A DNA stretch of 64,000 nt from Shewanella electrodiphila (GCF_023283985.1 NZ_JAKIKU010000015.1:1-64000), one strand, 5' to 3'. Shown: positions 19,592-29,342, counted from the stretch's first letter. Numbers and translations are program-made. Notes: a model not told the origin generated them from the letters alone.

Positions 19592-20857
19592 ATGAATTTA
19601 ACTGAATTAAAAGACACGTCTATATCAGACCTAGTTTCACTAGCAGAAAGCATGAAATTAGAAAATATGGCCCGTGCTCGCAAGCAGGACATCATTTTCT
19701 CCATTCTGAAAGCCCACGCCAAAAGCGGTGAAGATATCTTTGGTGGCGGCGTATTAGAAATCCTCCAAGATGGCTTTGGATTTTTAAGAAGTTCGGATGG
19801 TTCTTACCTAGCTGGCCCAGATGACATTTATGTCTCACCAAGCCAGATCAGACGCTTCAATATGCGTACCGGTGATACCATTTTTGGTAAAATCCGCCCA
19901 CCAAAAGACGGTGAACGCTATTTTGCTCTGCTAAAAGTCAACGAAGTTAACTTCGACAAACCTGAAAATTCTCGCTCTAAAATCTTATTCGAAAACCTTA
20001 CCCCACTGCATGCTGAAGATCGTCTACGTATGGAACGCGGTAACGGTTCTACTGAAGACATCACTTCACGAATTCTTGATTTATGTTCTCCGATTGGTAA
20101 AGGTCAGCGTGGTTTGATCGTTGCACCGCCAAAAGCAGGTAAAACCTTACTGCTACAGAACATGGCGCAAAGCATTACCCATAACAACCCAGAAGTGGTG
20201 TTAATGGTATTGCTAATCGACGAACGTCCTGAAGAAGTAACCGAAATGCAGCGCATGGTTAAAGGTGAAGTTATTGCTTCTACTTTCGATGAGCCAGCAT
20301 CACGTCACGTTCAAGTGGCAGAAATGGTTATCGAGAAAGCCAAACGTTTAGTTGAGCATAAGAAAGATGTCGTTATCTTATTAGACTCAATCACGCGTCT
20401 TGCTCGTGCTTACAACACGGTTATCCCATCATCAGGTAAAGTACTTACCGGTGGTGTTGATGCCAACGCACTTCATCGTCCAAAGCGTTTCTTTGGTGCT
20501 GCTCGTAACATCGAACACGGTGGCAGCTTAACCATTATCGCAACAGCGCTAGTTGATACTGGCTCTAAGATGGATGAAGTTATTTACGAAGAATTTAAAG
20601 GTACAGGTAACCAAGAGTTACACCTTTCTCGTAAAGCAGCTGAAAAACGTGTTTTCCCTGCAATCGACTTTAACCGTTCAGGTACACGTCGCGAAGAAAA
20701 ACTCACTACGCCAGATGAACTGCAGAAGATGTGGATTTTACGTAAAATCCTTAATCCTATGGATGAAGTATCAGGTATGGAATTCCTTATCGATAAATTG
20801 GCTATGACCAAAACAAACGATGAGTTCTTCACTGCAATGAAGCGCGCTAAAAGCTAA
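19592..20857 (+). CDS. rho: Transcription termination factor Rho
   Basis: Hexameric RNA-dependent ATPase; 421 residues, very close in length to E. coli Rho. N-terminal helix MNLTELKDTS, RNA-binding cold-shock-like domain with GFGFLRS (about 60-120), ATPase domain with Walker A APPKAGKT, Walker B VVILLDSITR, and the Q/R-loop segment with VLTGGVD. The 350-bp upstream leader is consistent with the autoregulated leader known for rho genes. Confidence 0.98.
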   Translation: MNLTELKDTSISDLVSLAESMKLENMARARKQDIIFSILKAHAKSGEDIFGGGVLEILQDGFGFLRSSDGSYLAGPDDIYVSPSQIRRFNMRTGDTIFGKIRPPKDGERYFALLKVNEVNFDKPENSRSKILFENLTPLHAEDRLRMERGNGSTEDITSRILDLCSPIGKGQRGLIVAPPKAGKTLLLQNMAQSITHNNPEVVLMVLLIDERPEEVTEMQRMVKGEVIASTFDEPASRHVQVAEMVIEKAKRLVEHKKDVVILLDSITRLARAYNTVIPSSGKVLTGGVDANALHRPKRFFGAARNIEHGGSLTIIATALVDTGSKMDEVIYEEFKGTGNQELHLSRKAAEKRVFPAIDFNRSGTRREEKLTTPDELQKMWILRKILNPMDEVSGMEFLIDKLAMTKTNDEFFTAMKRAKS

Positions 20858-20872
20858 CGCACTTTTTGCTTT

Positions 20873-20903
20873 CAAAAAAACCACCTTCACGGTGGTTTTT
20901 TTA
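20873..20903 (+). terminator. Rho gene terminator
   Basis: A short stem ACCACC / GGTGGT with loop TTCAC is flanked by an A-tract and seven Ts, starting 16 bp after the rho stop codon. Confidence 0.88.
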
Positions 20904-21040
20904 TGTCTATTTTCTGCCATTTTAAAACATCGATAATCTAGCTCATTAGTTTTGACAGCCATTGTGAGTAACGATTACTAAGGTCACTTGTGATTGTCAG
21001 TTGCAAAGGTCGCTTGTAATTGTCACTTGTAAATAGCAAC

Positions 21041-21076
21041 AAAAATGCCGCTGTCTCTATAAAGCCAGCGGCATTG
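21041..21076 (-). terminator. Terminator of the phsABC-type operon
   Basis: ATGCCGCTG and CAGCGGCAT form a 9-bp stem; read on the minus strand it is followed by TTTTTG, 20 bp beyond the stop of the last operon gene. Confidence 0.75.
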
Positions 21077-21095
21077 TCATTTTAGTTTTACCAAT

Positions 21096-22043
21096 CTAAC
21101 TAATATAACTTTGGCCTGCATACACCACGAAATGTCGTAGTGCTAACACTCCTAAAATCGTGCTACAAGAAACCGTAATTAAAAAGCCCTTAGTATGACG
21201 CCATGACTTAGGTGCTAATGTACTAGCAAGTACAGGGACCACCAGACCAAGTCCGACAACACCTAGCCAGAATACGCTAGCCCAAGTCCCAGTCGTAATA
21301 GCCGCTGTTGCCGCCTGAGCTGCTGGACCTGAAAAGTTAAGGCCAACAAACAGCAAGACTAAACATAAGGCTTCATTGAATGCGACAGGGTATTCAATGC
21401 GGTGTACTTGCTCAATACAGTCAGACTCTTTTTTACTGAAGAACAAGGTGGCCACTAAGATATTACCCGCCGACCCCACAGACAGCGCCGATGCTAAAAA
21501 TAACGCAGGTAACACAGCGGTATTTAAAATCGGGTAGCTAATTAACGCAGAGAGTAAGAAACCAGTGTAAATCCCAACTCCTATCGCCAGTACAAAAATC
21601 AGCTTATTCAGACTATTTTCAAGCTTGCGACACACCTTTACCACACCCGATAACCATGGCGCATATTGCAGTAACGGTTTTTCAAAAACTAAACCTGCAA
21701 ATACAAATACCAGCGGGATATAAAATAATAACGCTAATACCCCCCAAGCCATTACTGAAGTAAAGTTGTAGTTGAGTAAAATATGATAAAACTCAAATGG
21801 CTTAGTCAAGTCAAGCATTAACAACGCCATACCGACACAAATAGAGATCGGTCCAACAACAGCTGCAGCCTTGATAACTGGTAAGCCTTCAGTGGGTAAG
21901 CCACGACTTTGCCTGTACCATTTAAGCCCTATTGCCACCAGCATTGAACCCGCTGATAACCCTGCCATAAATAAGTAAACTGCGATTATCCAGTTCCAAA
22001 CGACTGGATCATATTGCTCCATTGAGCCCCAGATATTATTCAT
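21096..22043 (-). CDS. phsC: NrfD/PsrC-type membrane subunit of thiosulfate/polysulfide reductase
   Basis: Quinol-oxidising membrane anchor of the molybdoenzyme; 315 residues with eight or nine hydrophobic segments, for example IIAVYLFMAGLSAGSMLVAI near the N terminus and VFWLGVVGLGLVVPVLA near the C terminus. NrfD/PsrC proteins carry electrons from menaquinol to the iron-sulfur subunit. The gene overlaps the iron-sulfur subunit gene by 4 bp. It could equally be named psrC; the substrate is set by the catalytic subunit. Confidence 0.9.
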   Translation of the reverse strand: MNNIWGSMEQYDPVVWNWIIAVYLFMAGLSAGSMLVAIGLKWYRQSRGLPTEGLPVIKAAAVVGPISICVGMALLMLDLTKPFEFYHILLNYNFTSVMAWGVLALLFYIPLVFVFAGLVFEKPLLQYAPWLSGVVKVCRKLENSLNKLIFVLAIGVGIYTGFLLSALISYPILNTAVLPALFLASALSVGSAGNILVATLFFSKKESDCIEQVHRIEYPVAFNEALCLVLLFVGLNFSGPAAQAATAAITTGTWASVFWLGVVGLGLVVPVLASTLAPKSWRHTKGFLITVSCSTILGVLALRHFVVYAGQSYIS

Positions 22044-22612
22044 GCTTTGATCCCTCCTTTACGGCTAGGAATGCGATAAACCCTTGGCTCTGTGCCTAGA
22101 TTCACTTTTTGTTGATAATGATTTTTAGTGTCTAATAACTGACTGACTTCAGAAGTTAAATCATTGGCATCACCAAAAGTCAGTGCTTGAGTAGGACAAA
22201 CCGTGACACAAGCTGGCTCTTCACCGCGAGCTAAGCGGGTTTCTTTACAAAAGTCGCACTTGTCTGGCACTCGGGTTTCAGGGTTAATAAAGCGCACTTT
22301 GTAAGGGCAAGCAGCAACGCAATACAAGCAACCAACACACTTGCCTTCATTGATAGACACAATGCCATCATCATTGACGTAGGCTGCGCCAGTTGGGCAG
22401 ACTTTCACACACGGAGCATTCTCACACTGCTCACATGAAACGCGATTATATTTAAAATGAAGGTGAGGAAAGTTGCCATAAGGCCCCTCAACGCGAACCT
22501 GAATACGAGTCACTGACTCAGGGACATTATTTTCACTGCGACAAGCGACATTACACGCTTGGCAGCCAATGCACTTGTTTTCATCGTGCACAAGGACATA
22601 ACGTTTAGTCAT
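22040..22612 (-). CDS. phsB: Four-cluster ferredoxin subunit (PhsB/PsrB)
   Basis: Electron-transfer subunit, 190 residues, with four cysteine groups of the DmsB/PsrB family: CIGCQACNVAC, CEQCENAPCVKVC, CVGCLYCVAACPY and CDFCKETRLARGEEPACVTVC. They would hold four [4Fe-4S] clusters between the membrane subunit and the molybdenum subunit. No signal peptide is seen, consistent with co-export with the Tat substrate. It lies 12 bp downstream of the catalytic subunit gene and overlaps phsC. Confidence 0.93.
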   Translation of the reverse strand: MTKRYVLVHDENKCIGCQACNVACRSENNVPESVTRIQVRVEGPYGNFPHLHFKYNRVSCEQCENAPCVKVCPTGAAYVNDDGIVSINEGKCVGCLYCVAACPYKVRFINPETRVPDKCDFCKETRLARGEEPACVTVCPTQALTFGDANDLTSEVSQLLDTKNHYQQKVNLGTEPRVYRIPSRKGGIKA

Positions 22613-22624
22613 AATGAACTCCGA

Positions 22625-24901
22625 TTAAATCTTGGCTATTTTGACGCCGGTAGTGTGCAAGTTCATGCCAGTAACCGGAGACGTAACGTGAGGAAGTAAG
22701 TTGCCGCAATGAATACCTTTACCGGTAGCACGTGCAAGCTCTTTGTTTTTAGAACCGCAGCCCATATAAGCAAATACGGTGTCTGGGCGAATACCAGGCG
22801 TGACCAGAGCATGACCCTCTTCACTGCCAGTGTCGTTGAAAATTCGAATCTTATCACCGCTAGAAATGCCCATGTGTCCGGCTGTAATTGGATGGATCCA
22901 AAGGGCGTTATCAGACATCAAATTCGCTAAGATAGGTACATTTTGAGTCGCACCATTGGTGTGAACGGCCACTTTACCTTGAATGAAAAACAGCTCATCA
23001 GCTTTTTTCATAGTCACTTCGCGATATTTAATCACCCCGCGGCCAGGCGCCATTTTTTCGACCTTATTAGAGCTCAATTCAATCTTGCCTGAAGGCGTTT
23101 TGAAGCTCAGATGACTGGCATAAGTGGAATCTTCATCAGGTGTAATGGCATTGGGATATTCAGACACAAACGTATTTACCATGCTTGGTTCACGCAGCAT
23201 TAACGGTTTACCGTAGCTGACCCAACCATCACGCTTAATCTTGTCTAATAATTTAACGTCTTTGTTCACTTGGAACATCTGTAAGGTCTGCATATTTTCC
23301 CAAGGGAAGTATTCACCTTGACCTAATTTGTCAGCCACCTCTTTCCAGATCTGCCAGCTTGGTTTGGTATCACCAATGGTATCTACCACTCGTTGACGCA
23401 CGTAATAAGCAGGGTTTTTACCTGACTTATCTTTAATTTCTTCATCACGTTCAAGATAGGTTGATTCTGGCAGGAATACATCGGCGTAAGCTGCGCTCTC
23501 AGTAATGTACAAGTCACAAGCCACCACAAAATCTAACTTCTGCATTGATTCAACAATGCGCGCTCTATCTGTCATGGTTTGCATTGGATTAGTACGGCTC
23601 ATTACCCAGCCATGAAGCTGATACGGCACAGCATCAAGGGTTGCATCCAGAATTGTTTGATAAATTCCGCCTGATGACCACAACATGGAATATTGCTCAT
23701 CCACCATATCGATACGCTTCGCTTCGATTTTAGGCAGGTTTTTAACCCCTGGCTTAGATAAGGTTGGTGCAACCGTTTCACCAGCAAACTTATTATAATT
23801 CGACGCTTTTTTACCGAAGTACAAACCACCTTTACGTTCAATGTTACCCACCAGTACATTGGCAGCGTATAACGCACGGCGCATTTCAAACTCTTCTGTT
23901 GTGAATGACGAACGATGCCCGAAATCCACTAATACATGTGGCGCTGCAGCTGCGTATTCATGGGTTATACGGCGAATATCTTCTGCGGGTACATCACTGA
24001 TCGCTTCAGCCCACTCTGGAGTGTAGTTTTTAACTTCTTTAGCAAATTCATCGAAGCCTTCGACGTATTTTGCGACAAAATCTTTATCGTACAAATCATC
24101 ATGAATAAGCGTATGACACATGGCCAACGCAACCGCGACATCAGTGCCTGGCTTAATCGCGTACCACTCATCAGCTTTGTCTGCCACGATAGAAAAGCGC
24201 GGTTCAAATACGACTAGCTTTGCGCCCTTTTCCATTTGGGCATTCATCATTCCTCGAGTTTCAGACATGTTGATGCCTTCATACAAGTTATGACCAAAAT
24301 TGATGATGTACTTTGAATTACTTAAATCACGCTTGATTTTGCCACCAAAAATGGCTTTAGCCGCAACCACATAACCCGCAGGACACGTTGAGGCATGGGT
24401 GAAAGTATTAGGACTACCAAAGGATTTTGCTAGATGGAAAAGATGGCCTTCAAGTGAGCCTGATTTAGACGAAAAAGCAACTGACTCAGCACCGTGTTTG
24501 ACTTTAATTTTATTGAGGTTTTCAGCAATCAGACTATAGGCTTCATCCCACTCGATTTCTGCCCATTTACCTTCACCACGTTCACCCACTCGCTTCAGCG
24601 GTTTAACAATACGTTGCTTATCGTAAAGTAAACTATGACCAGCACCACCGCGAGCACAAACTGCACCACCAAATGATTTGGCTTTTTTATTACCGAGAAT
24701 GGATACGTTTTTGCCGTTAACCACTCTGGCTGATATTGGACAGCGTGTAGAACACATTTCGCAACTACTTGCGATAGACTCTTCACTGCCTTGAACTGTG
24801 ACACTGCCTAAGGCGGCAATCGAGCCGGGCAAAGCAGCAAGGGCACAACCTGCGGTACCTGCGCCTGCGCCTTTGATAAAGGTTCGCCGATCTAGTTTCA
24901 T
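22625..24901 (-). CDS. phsA: Molybdopterin thiosulfate/polysulfide reductase, catalytic subunit
   Basis: Periplasmic bis-MGD oxidoreductase; 758 residues from the chosen start. The start at MKLDRRTFIKGAGAG gives a twin-arginine signal (RRTFIK) with a GGGAGA ribosome site; a start 20 codons upstream would spoil it. The [4Fe-4S] group is CEMCSTRC with the last Cys in GGAVCARGG. The likely Mo-ligand Cys is in HASTCPAGY, as in PhsA/PsrA. The three genes form one operon beside a ThsSR-like two-component system, which favours thiosulfate as substrate; polysulfide, or tetrathionate via a related enzyme, cannot be excluded. Confidence 0.92.
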   Translation of the reverse strand: MKLDRRTFIKGAGAGTAGCALAALPGSIAALGSVTVQGSEESIASSCEMCSTRCPISARVVNGKNVSILGNKKAKSFGGAVCARGGAGHSLLYDKQRIVKPLKRVGERGEGKWAEIEWDEAYSLIAENLNKIKVKHGAESVAFSSKSGSLEGHLFHLAKSFGSPNTFTHASTCPAGYVVAAKAIFGGKIKRDLSNSKYIINFGHNLYEGINMSETRGMMNAQMEKGAKLVVFEPRFSIVADKADEWYAIKPGTDVAVALAMCHTLIHDDLYDKDFVAKYVEGFDEFAKEVKNYTPEWAEAISDVPAEDIRRITHEYAAAAPHVLVDFGHRSSFTTEEFEMRRALYAANVLVGNIERKGGLYFGKKASNYNKFAGETVAPTLSKPGVKNLPKIEAKRIDMVDEQYSMLWSSGGIYQTILDATLDAVPYQLHGWVMSRTNPMQTMTDRARIVESMQKLDFVVACDLYITESAAYADVFLPESTYLERDEEIKDKSGKNPAYYVRQRVVDTIGDTKPSWQIWKEVADKLGQGEYFPWENMQTLQMFQVNKDVKLLDKIKRDGWVSYGKPLMLREPSMVNTFVSEYPNAITPDEDSTYASHLSFKTPSGKIELSSNKVEKMAPGRGVIKYREVTMKKADELFFIQGKVAVHTNGATQNVPILANLMSDNALWIHPITAGHMGISSGDKIRIFNDTGSEEGHALVTPGIRPDTVFAYMGCGSKNKELARATGKGIHCGNLLPHVTSPVTGMNLHTTGVKIAKI

Positions 24902-25035
24902 GGTGTATCTCCCAAATGACAATAATGACCAAGAACATAAAACGGCATACGCATTATCCAAAAAACTGGATTGCCAAGCTGTTAAGCTGTTCTAAGGTTT
25001 TCATCATTCTCACTCAAGGAAATCACCTTGAATAT

Positions 25036-25049
25036 TGTGGTAAACCACA
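25036..25049. promoter_or_regulatory. Candidate regulator box 1 upstream of phsA
   Basis: TGTGGTAAACCACA is a perfect 6-2-6 palindrome, 135 bp upstream of the phsA start. A near-identical box lies 94 bp further upstream and a half-conserved one lies before the response-regulator gene, so a site for that regulator is the simplest inference. Confidence 0.6.
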
Positions 25050-25129
25050 TACTCACTCGTCTACATCGTGCATTGTGATTGGGTTCACGGTTTAAAAAAC
25101 CGCCTACTGCAATCACAAAATAACGCTAT

Positions 25130-25143
25130 TGTGGTTAACCACA
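25130..25143. promoter_or_regulatory. Candidate regulator box 2 upstream of phsA
   Basis: TGTGGTTAACCACA is a perfect 14-bp palindrome with the same arms as box 1. The spacing of 94 bp is close to nine helical turns. An AT-rich imperfect palindrome (CGGTTT / AAACCG, 25088-25102) lies between the boxes. Confidence 0.6.
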
Positions 25144-25253
25144 TATTGCTAAAAAATATGAATTAATGCACAAAACTAGCGTTTATCGGCTATCAATCAG
25201 CGTATTTACGATCTCTTATTACGCATTTATATTTAGCGCTCAAATTCACTCAG

Positions 25254-27053
25254 TTAACTCACAACTTTTTGCTGACTGCCCCTCTTCTTTAATCCCAACG
25301 TGGCCACACAACCTGTTATCTCATCTTCACGATTATCTAATCTAAAAGTACCTTCGTGTTCCTTCATCACCTCATTACAAATTGCTAGCCCTAAACCTAA
25401 ACCATTTTCTTTAGTAGTAAAAAAGGTCGCCATTAATGCGTCAGAGTTTTGTGGTAGCCCTGGTCCATTATCAATAATCTGCACATCTACTTGATGCTCT
25501 TTAAAATGCATCGAAATAACAATTTTACCTTGTGCTGGCTTTGATTGAACTGGCTGGGTTTGTTCACTGATGGCATCAATACTGTTTTTGATTAAATTAA
25601 TCAGCACTTGCATTAAACCAACACGATCAGCGGTAATAAAGAATGGTTCGCCTTGGGTATTGGTATCAATGCGAATATCGTTTCTCGCTAACTCAAGCTT
25701 TAATAACGAAATACTTTCGTCCACTAAGGTCAAAATATTCACATCAACCATCACGGCTTCTTTACGCTTTAATAACCCCCTGATTCGATGCACCACTTCA
25801 CCCGCTCGCGTAGATTGTTGATGGATCTTACCGAGTAATTCGATGGCGGTGTCTTTATCCATTTGGTGTTTATTCTCAAGGCGCATTAATGCTCCTTCGC
25901 TATAGCTGGTGATGGCCGCGATAGGCTGATTTATTTCATGGGCAAGCCCTGCACCAATCTCGCCAATCATGGCAGCACTTTGTAACTTCTCTAGCGCAAT
26001 TTCTTGTTGTTTTAATTGCCTTTCTGATGCCACTAACGATTCACTTTTTTGATGAAAACGATACTCAATCCATAAGTGATAAACCGTCGCGACCACAAAT
26101 AAGAAAACAGCCAATATGCCCCAATGTCGATTATCTTTAAGCCATTTTAATAACGTATCCCAACGATTAACGTCAGAGTTTTCCACATGCAGTTCGCTAA
26201 ATAATTGAATCACTGCTAACTGGCTGATAGGCGACGTCCAGCCTTTCAGCTGAGCCGTAATGGCTGCGGGATGTTCTGAAGGCAACTTCATCAAAGCTTG
26301 GGTTATAGCTTTGCTAAGCTCATTATCAACACTCTCATTGGCTGCAAACGACCAATTAGGATAGAGGTGTGTACTGCATTGGCAATCAAAGCCTTTGGGC
26401 TTACTTGGGTTTAATATTCTATATTCTTCGGACTTAATTAACCCACGCGCCACCATATCTTCAAAGGTACATAAAGGCGTGATTGCAGCATCTACGTTAC
26501 CATCACGGACCTGATACAAAAGTGGGTCTAGCGGAAAACCTAAAAAGTGTATTTCTTTAAAATAGTTTTTAGAATCCATACCTAATTTGTGCATTAAACC
26601 AATAGTGGCTTGATAGCCGCCTAATGCATGAGGATCGCTCGCTGCAACCGATTTGTTTTTCAAGTCATACAAAGTACGGTATTCACTATCAGCTTTGACG
26701 ATAACAGCAGATCCAATCGCAGAAGTCGCACCGTTATGACGACGAGAGCGCATAGTGGCGAGCCAAGATAGCGGGAACTGATTAGAAAGATAAAGGTATT
26801 GCCCAGGGTTGGTGATAATGAACTGAATCTCCCCCGACTCCATCGCTTGGTTTAGCGCGACAAAGTTACCAGGATAGACGTTAAAATGCGTGTCTGGCAC
26901 TTGTTCATTAAGATAGTCCATCATCGGAGTCCAACGCGCGATAGCTTGTTGGTCTCCCCAATTAGCTAACACGCCCACATGTAGCTCTTGGGGTTTTGCC
27001 CATGCAGAAGAAATATAGCTCAATAGTAAAAAGCACACGATAATTCGTAGCAC
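25254..27053 (-). CDS. thsS: Sensor histidine kinase with PhnD-like periplasmic domain (ThsS/TtrS type)
   Basis: 599 residues. A signal peptide (1-19) is followed by a periplasmic binding-protein-like PhnD domain (about 22-290), one membrane segment (about 311-330), a coiled linker, and a kinase core with LAHEINQP (phosphorylated His about 372), N-box NLIKNSIDAI, G1 DNGPGLP and G2 GLGLGLAIC. The periplasmic Cys pair in DCQCST is of the kind kept in tetrathionate and thiosulfate sensors. ThsS of another Shewanella senses thiosulfate and controls phsA, and this gene sits directly upstream of the phsABC-type operon. It is divergent from the regulator gene. The ligand is inferred. Confidence 0.85.
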   Translation of the reverse strand: MLRIIVCFLLLSYISSAWAKPQELHVGVLANWGDQQAIARWTPMMDYLNEQVPDTHFNVYPGNFVALNQAMESGEIQFIITNPGQYLYLSNQFPLSWLATMRSRRHNGATSAIGSAVIVKADSEYRTLYDLKNKSVAASDPHALGGYQATIGLMHKLGMDSKNYFKEIHFLGFPLDPLLYQVRDGNVDAAITPLCTFEDMVARGLIKSEEYRILNPSKPKGFDCQCSTHLYPNWSFAANESVDNELSKAITQALMKLPSEHPAAITAQLKGWTSPISQLAVIQLFSELHVENSDVNRWDTLLKWLKDNRHWGILAVFLFVVATVYHLWIEYRFHQKSESLVASERQLKQQEIALEKLQSAAMIGEIGAGLAHEINQPIAAITSYSEGALMRLENKHQMDKDTAIELLGKIHQQSTRAGEVVHRIRGLLKRKEAVMVDVNILTLVDESISLLKLELARNDIRIDTNTQGEPFFITADRVGLMQVLINLIKNSIDAISEQTQPVQSKPAQGKIVISMHFKEHQVDVQIIDNGPGLPQNSDALMATFFTTKENGLGLGLAICNEVMKEHEGTFRLDNREDEITGCVATLGLKKRGSQQKVVS

Positions 27054-27231
27054 AGTAAACGCCTTAATTAGAGAAGTTTAATAAGCTTACGATAGAGCAA
27101 CAACAATGCAACGTGATGCAATTCATGCTTTATATAAAATTAGTTCGCTTATCGATTCAAACTGAGATATCTATCAATAATACATCTACTTTTCGCAAAG
27201 AATGACTCTGATGAGCAATGGCGAAAGCCAT

Positions 27232-27245
27232 TGTAAAAAACCACA
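27232..27245. promoter_or_regulatory. Half-conserved regulator box upstream of the response-regulator gene
   Basis: TGTAAAAAACCACA keeps the length, left TGT and right AACCACA of the two perfect boxes upstream of phsA. It ends 13 bp before the start codon of the regulator, where binding would repress or autoregulate it. Confidence 0.4.
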
Positions 27246-27258
27246 TTGAGGAACGGTT

Positions 27259-27855
27259 ATGCTAAATGACATTAACGGCCCTGTATATCTCGTCGATGAT
27301 GATGAAGCCATTATTGATTCCATTACTTTTTTGATGGAAGGTTACGGCTATAAGCTGATTAGCTTTAACTCAGGAGATTTGTTCTTATCCTCGGTCGATC
27401 TTGCTACTGCTGGTTGCGTGATTTTAGATGCCAGAATGCCCGGCCTTTCTGGCCCAGAAGTGCAGCAATTGCTGACTGAAGCCAACAGCCCGTTGGCTGT
27501 GATTTTTCTGACGGGACACGGCGATGTCCCGATGGCTGTCGATGCATTTAAACAAGGCGCATTTGATTTCTTTCAAAAGCCTGTACAAGGAAAAGTGCTA
27601 TCCAACTCCATCGAAAAAGGACTGCTATACAGTATTCGCCAACACTGGAAAATGCATCACTTAGCCTTGATAGATGGACTGTCTGAACGTGAGAAACAAA
27701 TTTTTAAACTGGTTATTGCAGGCAATACCAACAAACAAATGTCCAATGAATTATGCGTTGCGGTCAGAACCATCGAAGTTCATCGTTCAAAACTAATGGA
27801 TAAACTTGGGGTGCAGAATATTGCTGAATTAATGAAGCTAGCGCCTTTGGTTTAG
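27259..27855 (+). CDS. thsR: FixJ/NarL-type response regulator (ThsR/TtrR type)
   Basis: 198 residues. The receiver domain has the acidic triad DDD (13-15), phosphoacceptor Asp57 in ILDARMPG, Thr85 in FLTGHG and Lys107 in FFQKPV. The C-terminal LuxR-type helix-turn-helix reads LSEREKQIFKLVIAG then RTIEVHRSKLMDKLG. This is the FixJ arrangement. It is divergent from the sensor kinase gene and probably activates the phsABC-type operon. The start has a TGAGGAACGG ribosome site. Confidence 0.88.
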   Translation: MLNDINGPVYLVDDDEAIIDSITFLMEGYGYKLISFNSGDLFLSSVDLATAGCVILDARMPGLSGPEVQQLLTEANSPLAVIFLTGHGDVPMAVDAFKQGAFDFFQKPVQGKVLSNSIEKGLLYSIRQHWKMHHLALIDGLSEREKQIFKLVIAGNTNKQMSNELCVAVRTIEVHRSKLMDKLGVQNIAELMKLAPLV

Positions 27856-27870
27856 CGATATCTACCGAGG

Positions 27871-27905
27871 TCTTCAATCAATAAAGTTTGAAGCTTATTT
27901 TTTGA
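27871..27905 (+). terminator. Possible terminator after thsR
   Basis: A CTTCAA / TTGAAG stem is followed by CTTATTTTTTG, 16 bp after the stop codon. The stem is short. Confidence 0.35.
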
Positions 27906-27978
27906 CAGAAATTGGATAGAGTCAAAGCCCTTAAAGTGATGAGTCTCAGTAGTGAAAATATGGCAAGCGGATATTCGG

Positions 27979-28070
27979 TAACGCTTTGCTAAGCGGCAAA
28001 AAATTGTTGGCTAAAATAGCGACGCAGGAGTAAAAGCCAACTGTTTTTTGTCCTTTTGAAAGACTTGTTA
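27979..28070 (-). other. Integron attC site (3' of the DUF3644 cassette)
   Basis: Read on the minus strand, this 92-bp stretch begins with TAACAAG, continues TCTTTCAAAAGGAC, holds the inner inverted repeat TTGGCT / AGCCAA, and ends GCTTAGCAAAGCGTTA. That is the R''-L''...L'-R' order of an attC site, with a GTT core. The stop codon of the upstream gene is the TAA of R''. It closely resembles the second site at 29343-29433. Confidence 0.8.
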
Positions 28071-29327
28071 AATGGCTTGTCTGCGTACCCTAGCAAGCTC
28101 TTCTTTGTTTCTTAATTGCCTAATTAAAAAGTCAGCCCAACGCCGTGAATACAAGTAACCGTCAAATCCTTCAACATATGCAGCATACTCACCCTTGTAG
28201 GTAGTGACAAGTTCACGCGGTCTAGCGTTATAAAACTTCCAACACTTTGTATGTAACGTAGGATTAAAGTCTTTTATCTTTTCTTTTACTATCGGAACTA
28301 CTTTACTTGGTTTTAATTTAAATGGTGACTCAATACCCTTAATAAAAGCTACACCTTGTTCATAGTTTTCCATTTCATCATCGTTGAGTTTATTTACATT
28401 TATAAACTCAACTGCTAAATCAGCCGATTTAGCATGATTTCCGAGTTTTGGGACTAGGAAAGCTCTTATTCTATATTTTTGACTCTCTAAAACTTCATCT
28501 GACAAATCATTTTTATATGTTTCCATATACTCACGTACAACGCGATAATTTTCAGTTTGAAATTGTTTTAATGCTTCCAATTGCGCTTGTTCCGATGTTC
28601 GTGTTAGCTGCATAGCTATGGCTAGTCTTGCCATTAGTGCATGGCTATCCCCGAACTCTTCAACCAGTAAATTCTCAAAATTATTTAGCGCTGATTGGCA
28701 TTCACCGCTAGTAGCAAGATCAACCGCAGGCAGACTTCTATGCTCAATCTTATTTCTTAGTCCAATTAGAAAATTCAAATTTTTGGTTTCTGGGTTATCT
28801 TGCCCTCCCCAATATTCAGTGCAACAACGAGATAACTCCCAAGCTTTTTCTTCGCCATCAATGAATGTAGGGTTTCCTTCTTCATCGAGATAAAAATAGT
28901 TTTCTGATTTTTTCTCGAAAATAGCATGAAAGAGTGCTGTGTAAGCTATAACAATATTGACTATGAAGCCATATGTCTTAAATTCTGTATAAGGGTTGTT
29001 GTATGTTGATACAGCTAATAGTGCAAATTCTCTTGCCTTGTGAAGAAGTATACTCTTTGAAGATTGATTATTAGGATCTTGTAGTTTTTGCGAGTGTATA
29101 AGACTAAACTCGTCTTTACTCAAATAGATCAGCCCTGTAGATGTATATTGACTACCATCTCTTTGAACGAATTGATGCCACCTTTTAGTAGGATATGTTC
29201 GACAACTACTAAGTGCCCAGCCTGATGCTTCAACAAGCTCAGCCATTGTGAAAGCTTCTCCTGCTTTCTCTTTTGCTAACATAAAATCAAAAGCTAGCTC
29301 TACTCTTTGATTCCGATTCAACGACAT
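28068..29327 (-). CDS. DUF3644-like protein carried as a gene cassette
   Basis: About 419 residues from MSLNRNQRVE. A longer frame upstream to 29471 exists but would be translated from the attC site, so it is rejected. The N-terminal 80 residues look like a winged-helix or restriction-associated DNA-binding part (ASGWALSSCRTYPTKRWHQF). The middle holds a helical segment with NFLIGLRNKIEHRSLPAVD, matching the motif I associate with DUF3644, whose function is unknown. The stop codon overlaps the attC site. With the neighbouring gene it forms a two-cassette array. A defence role is possible but not shown. Confidence 0.75.
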   Translation of the reverse strand: MSLNRNQRVELAFDFMLAKEKAGEAFTMAELVEASGWALSSCRTYPTKRWHQFVQRDGSQYTSTGLIYLSKDEFSLIHSQKLQDPNNQSSKSILLHKAREFALLAVSTYNNPYTEFKTYGFIVNIVIAYTALFHAIFEKKSENYFYLDEEGNPTFIDGEEKAWELSRCCTEYWGGQDNPETKNLNFLIGLRNKIEHRSLPAVDLATSGECQSALNNFENLLVEEFGDSHALMARLAIAMQLTRTSEQAQLEALKQFQTENYRVVREYMETYKNDLSDEVLESQKYRIRAFLVPKLGNHAKSADLAVEFINVNKLNDDEMENYEQGVAFIKGIESPFKLKPSKVVPIVKEKIKDFNPTLHTKCWKFYNARPRELVTTYKGEYAAYVEGFDGYLYSRRWADFLIRQLRNKEELARVRRQAI

Positions 29328-29342
29328 ACTCCCTGAGCCATT

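Noticed and set aside
24902..24961. An upstream start for phsA
   Set aside because: It would place 20 residues before the Tat signal; the internal ATG has a good ribosome site and the normal RR motif position.
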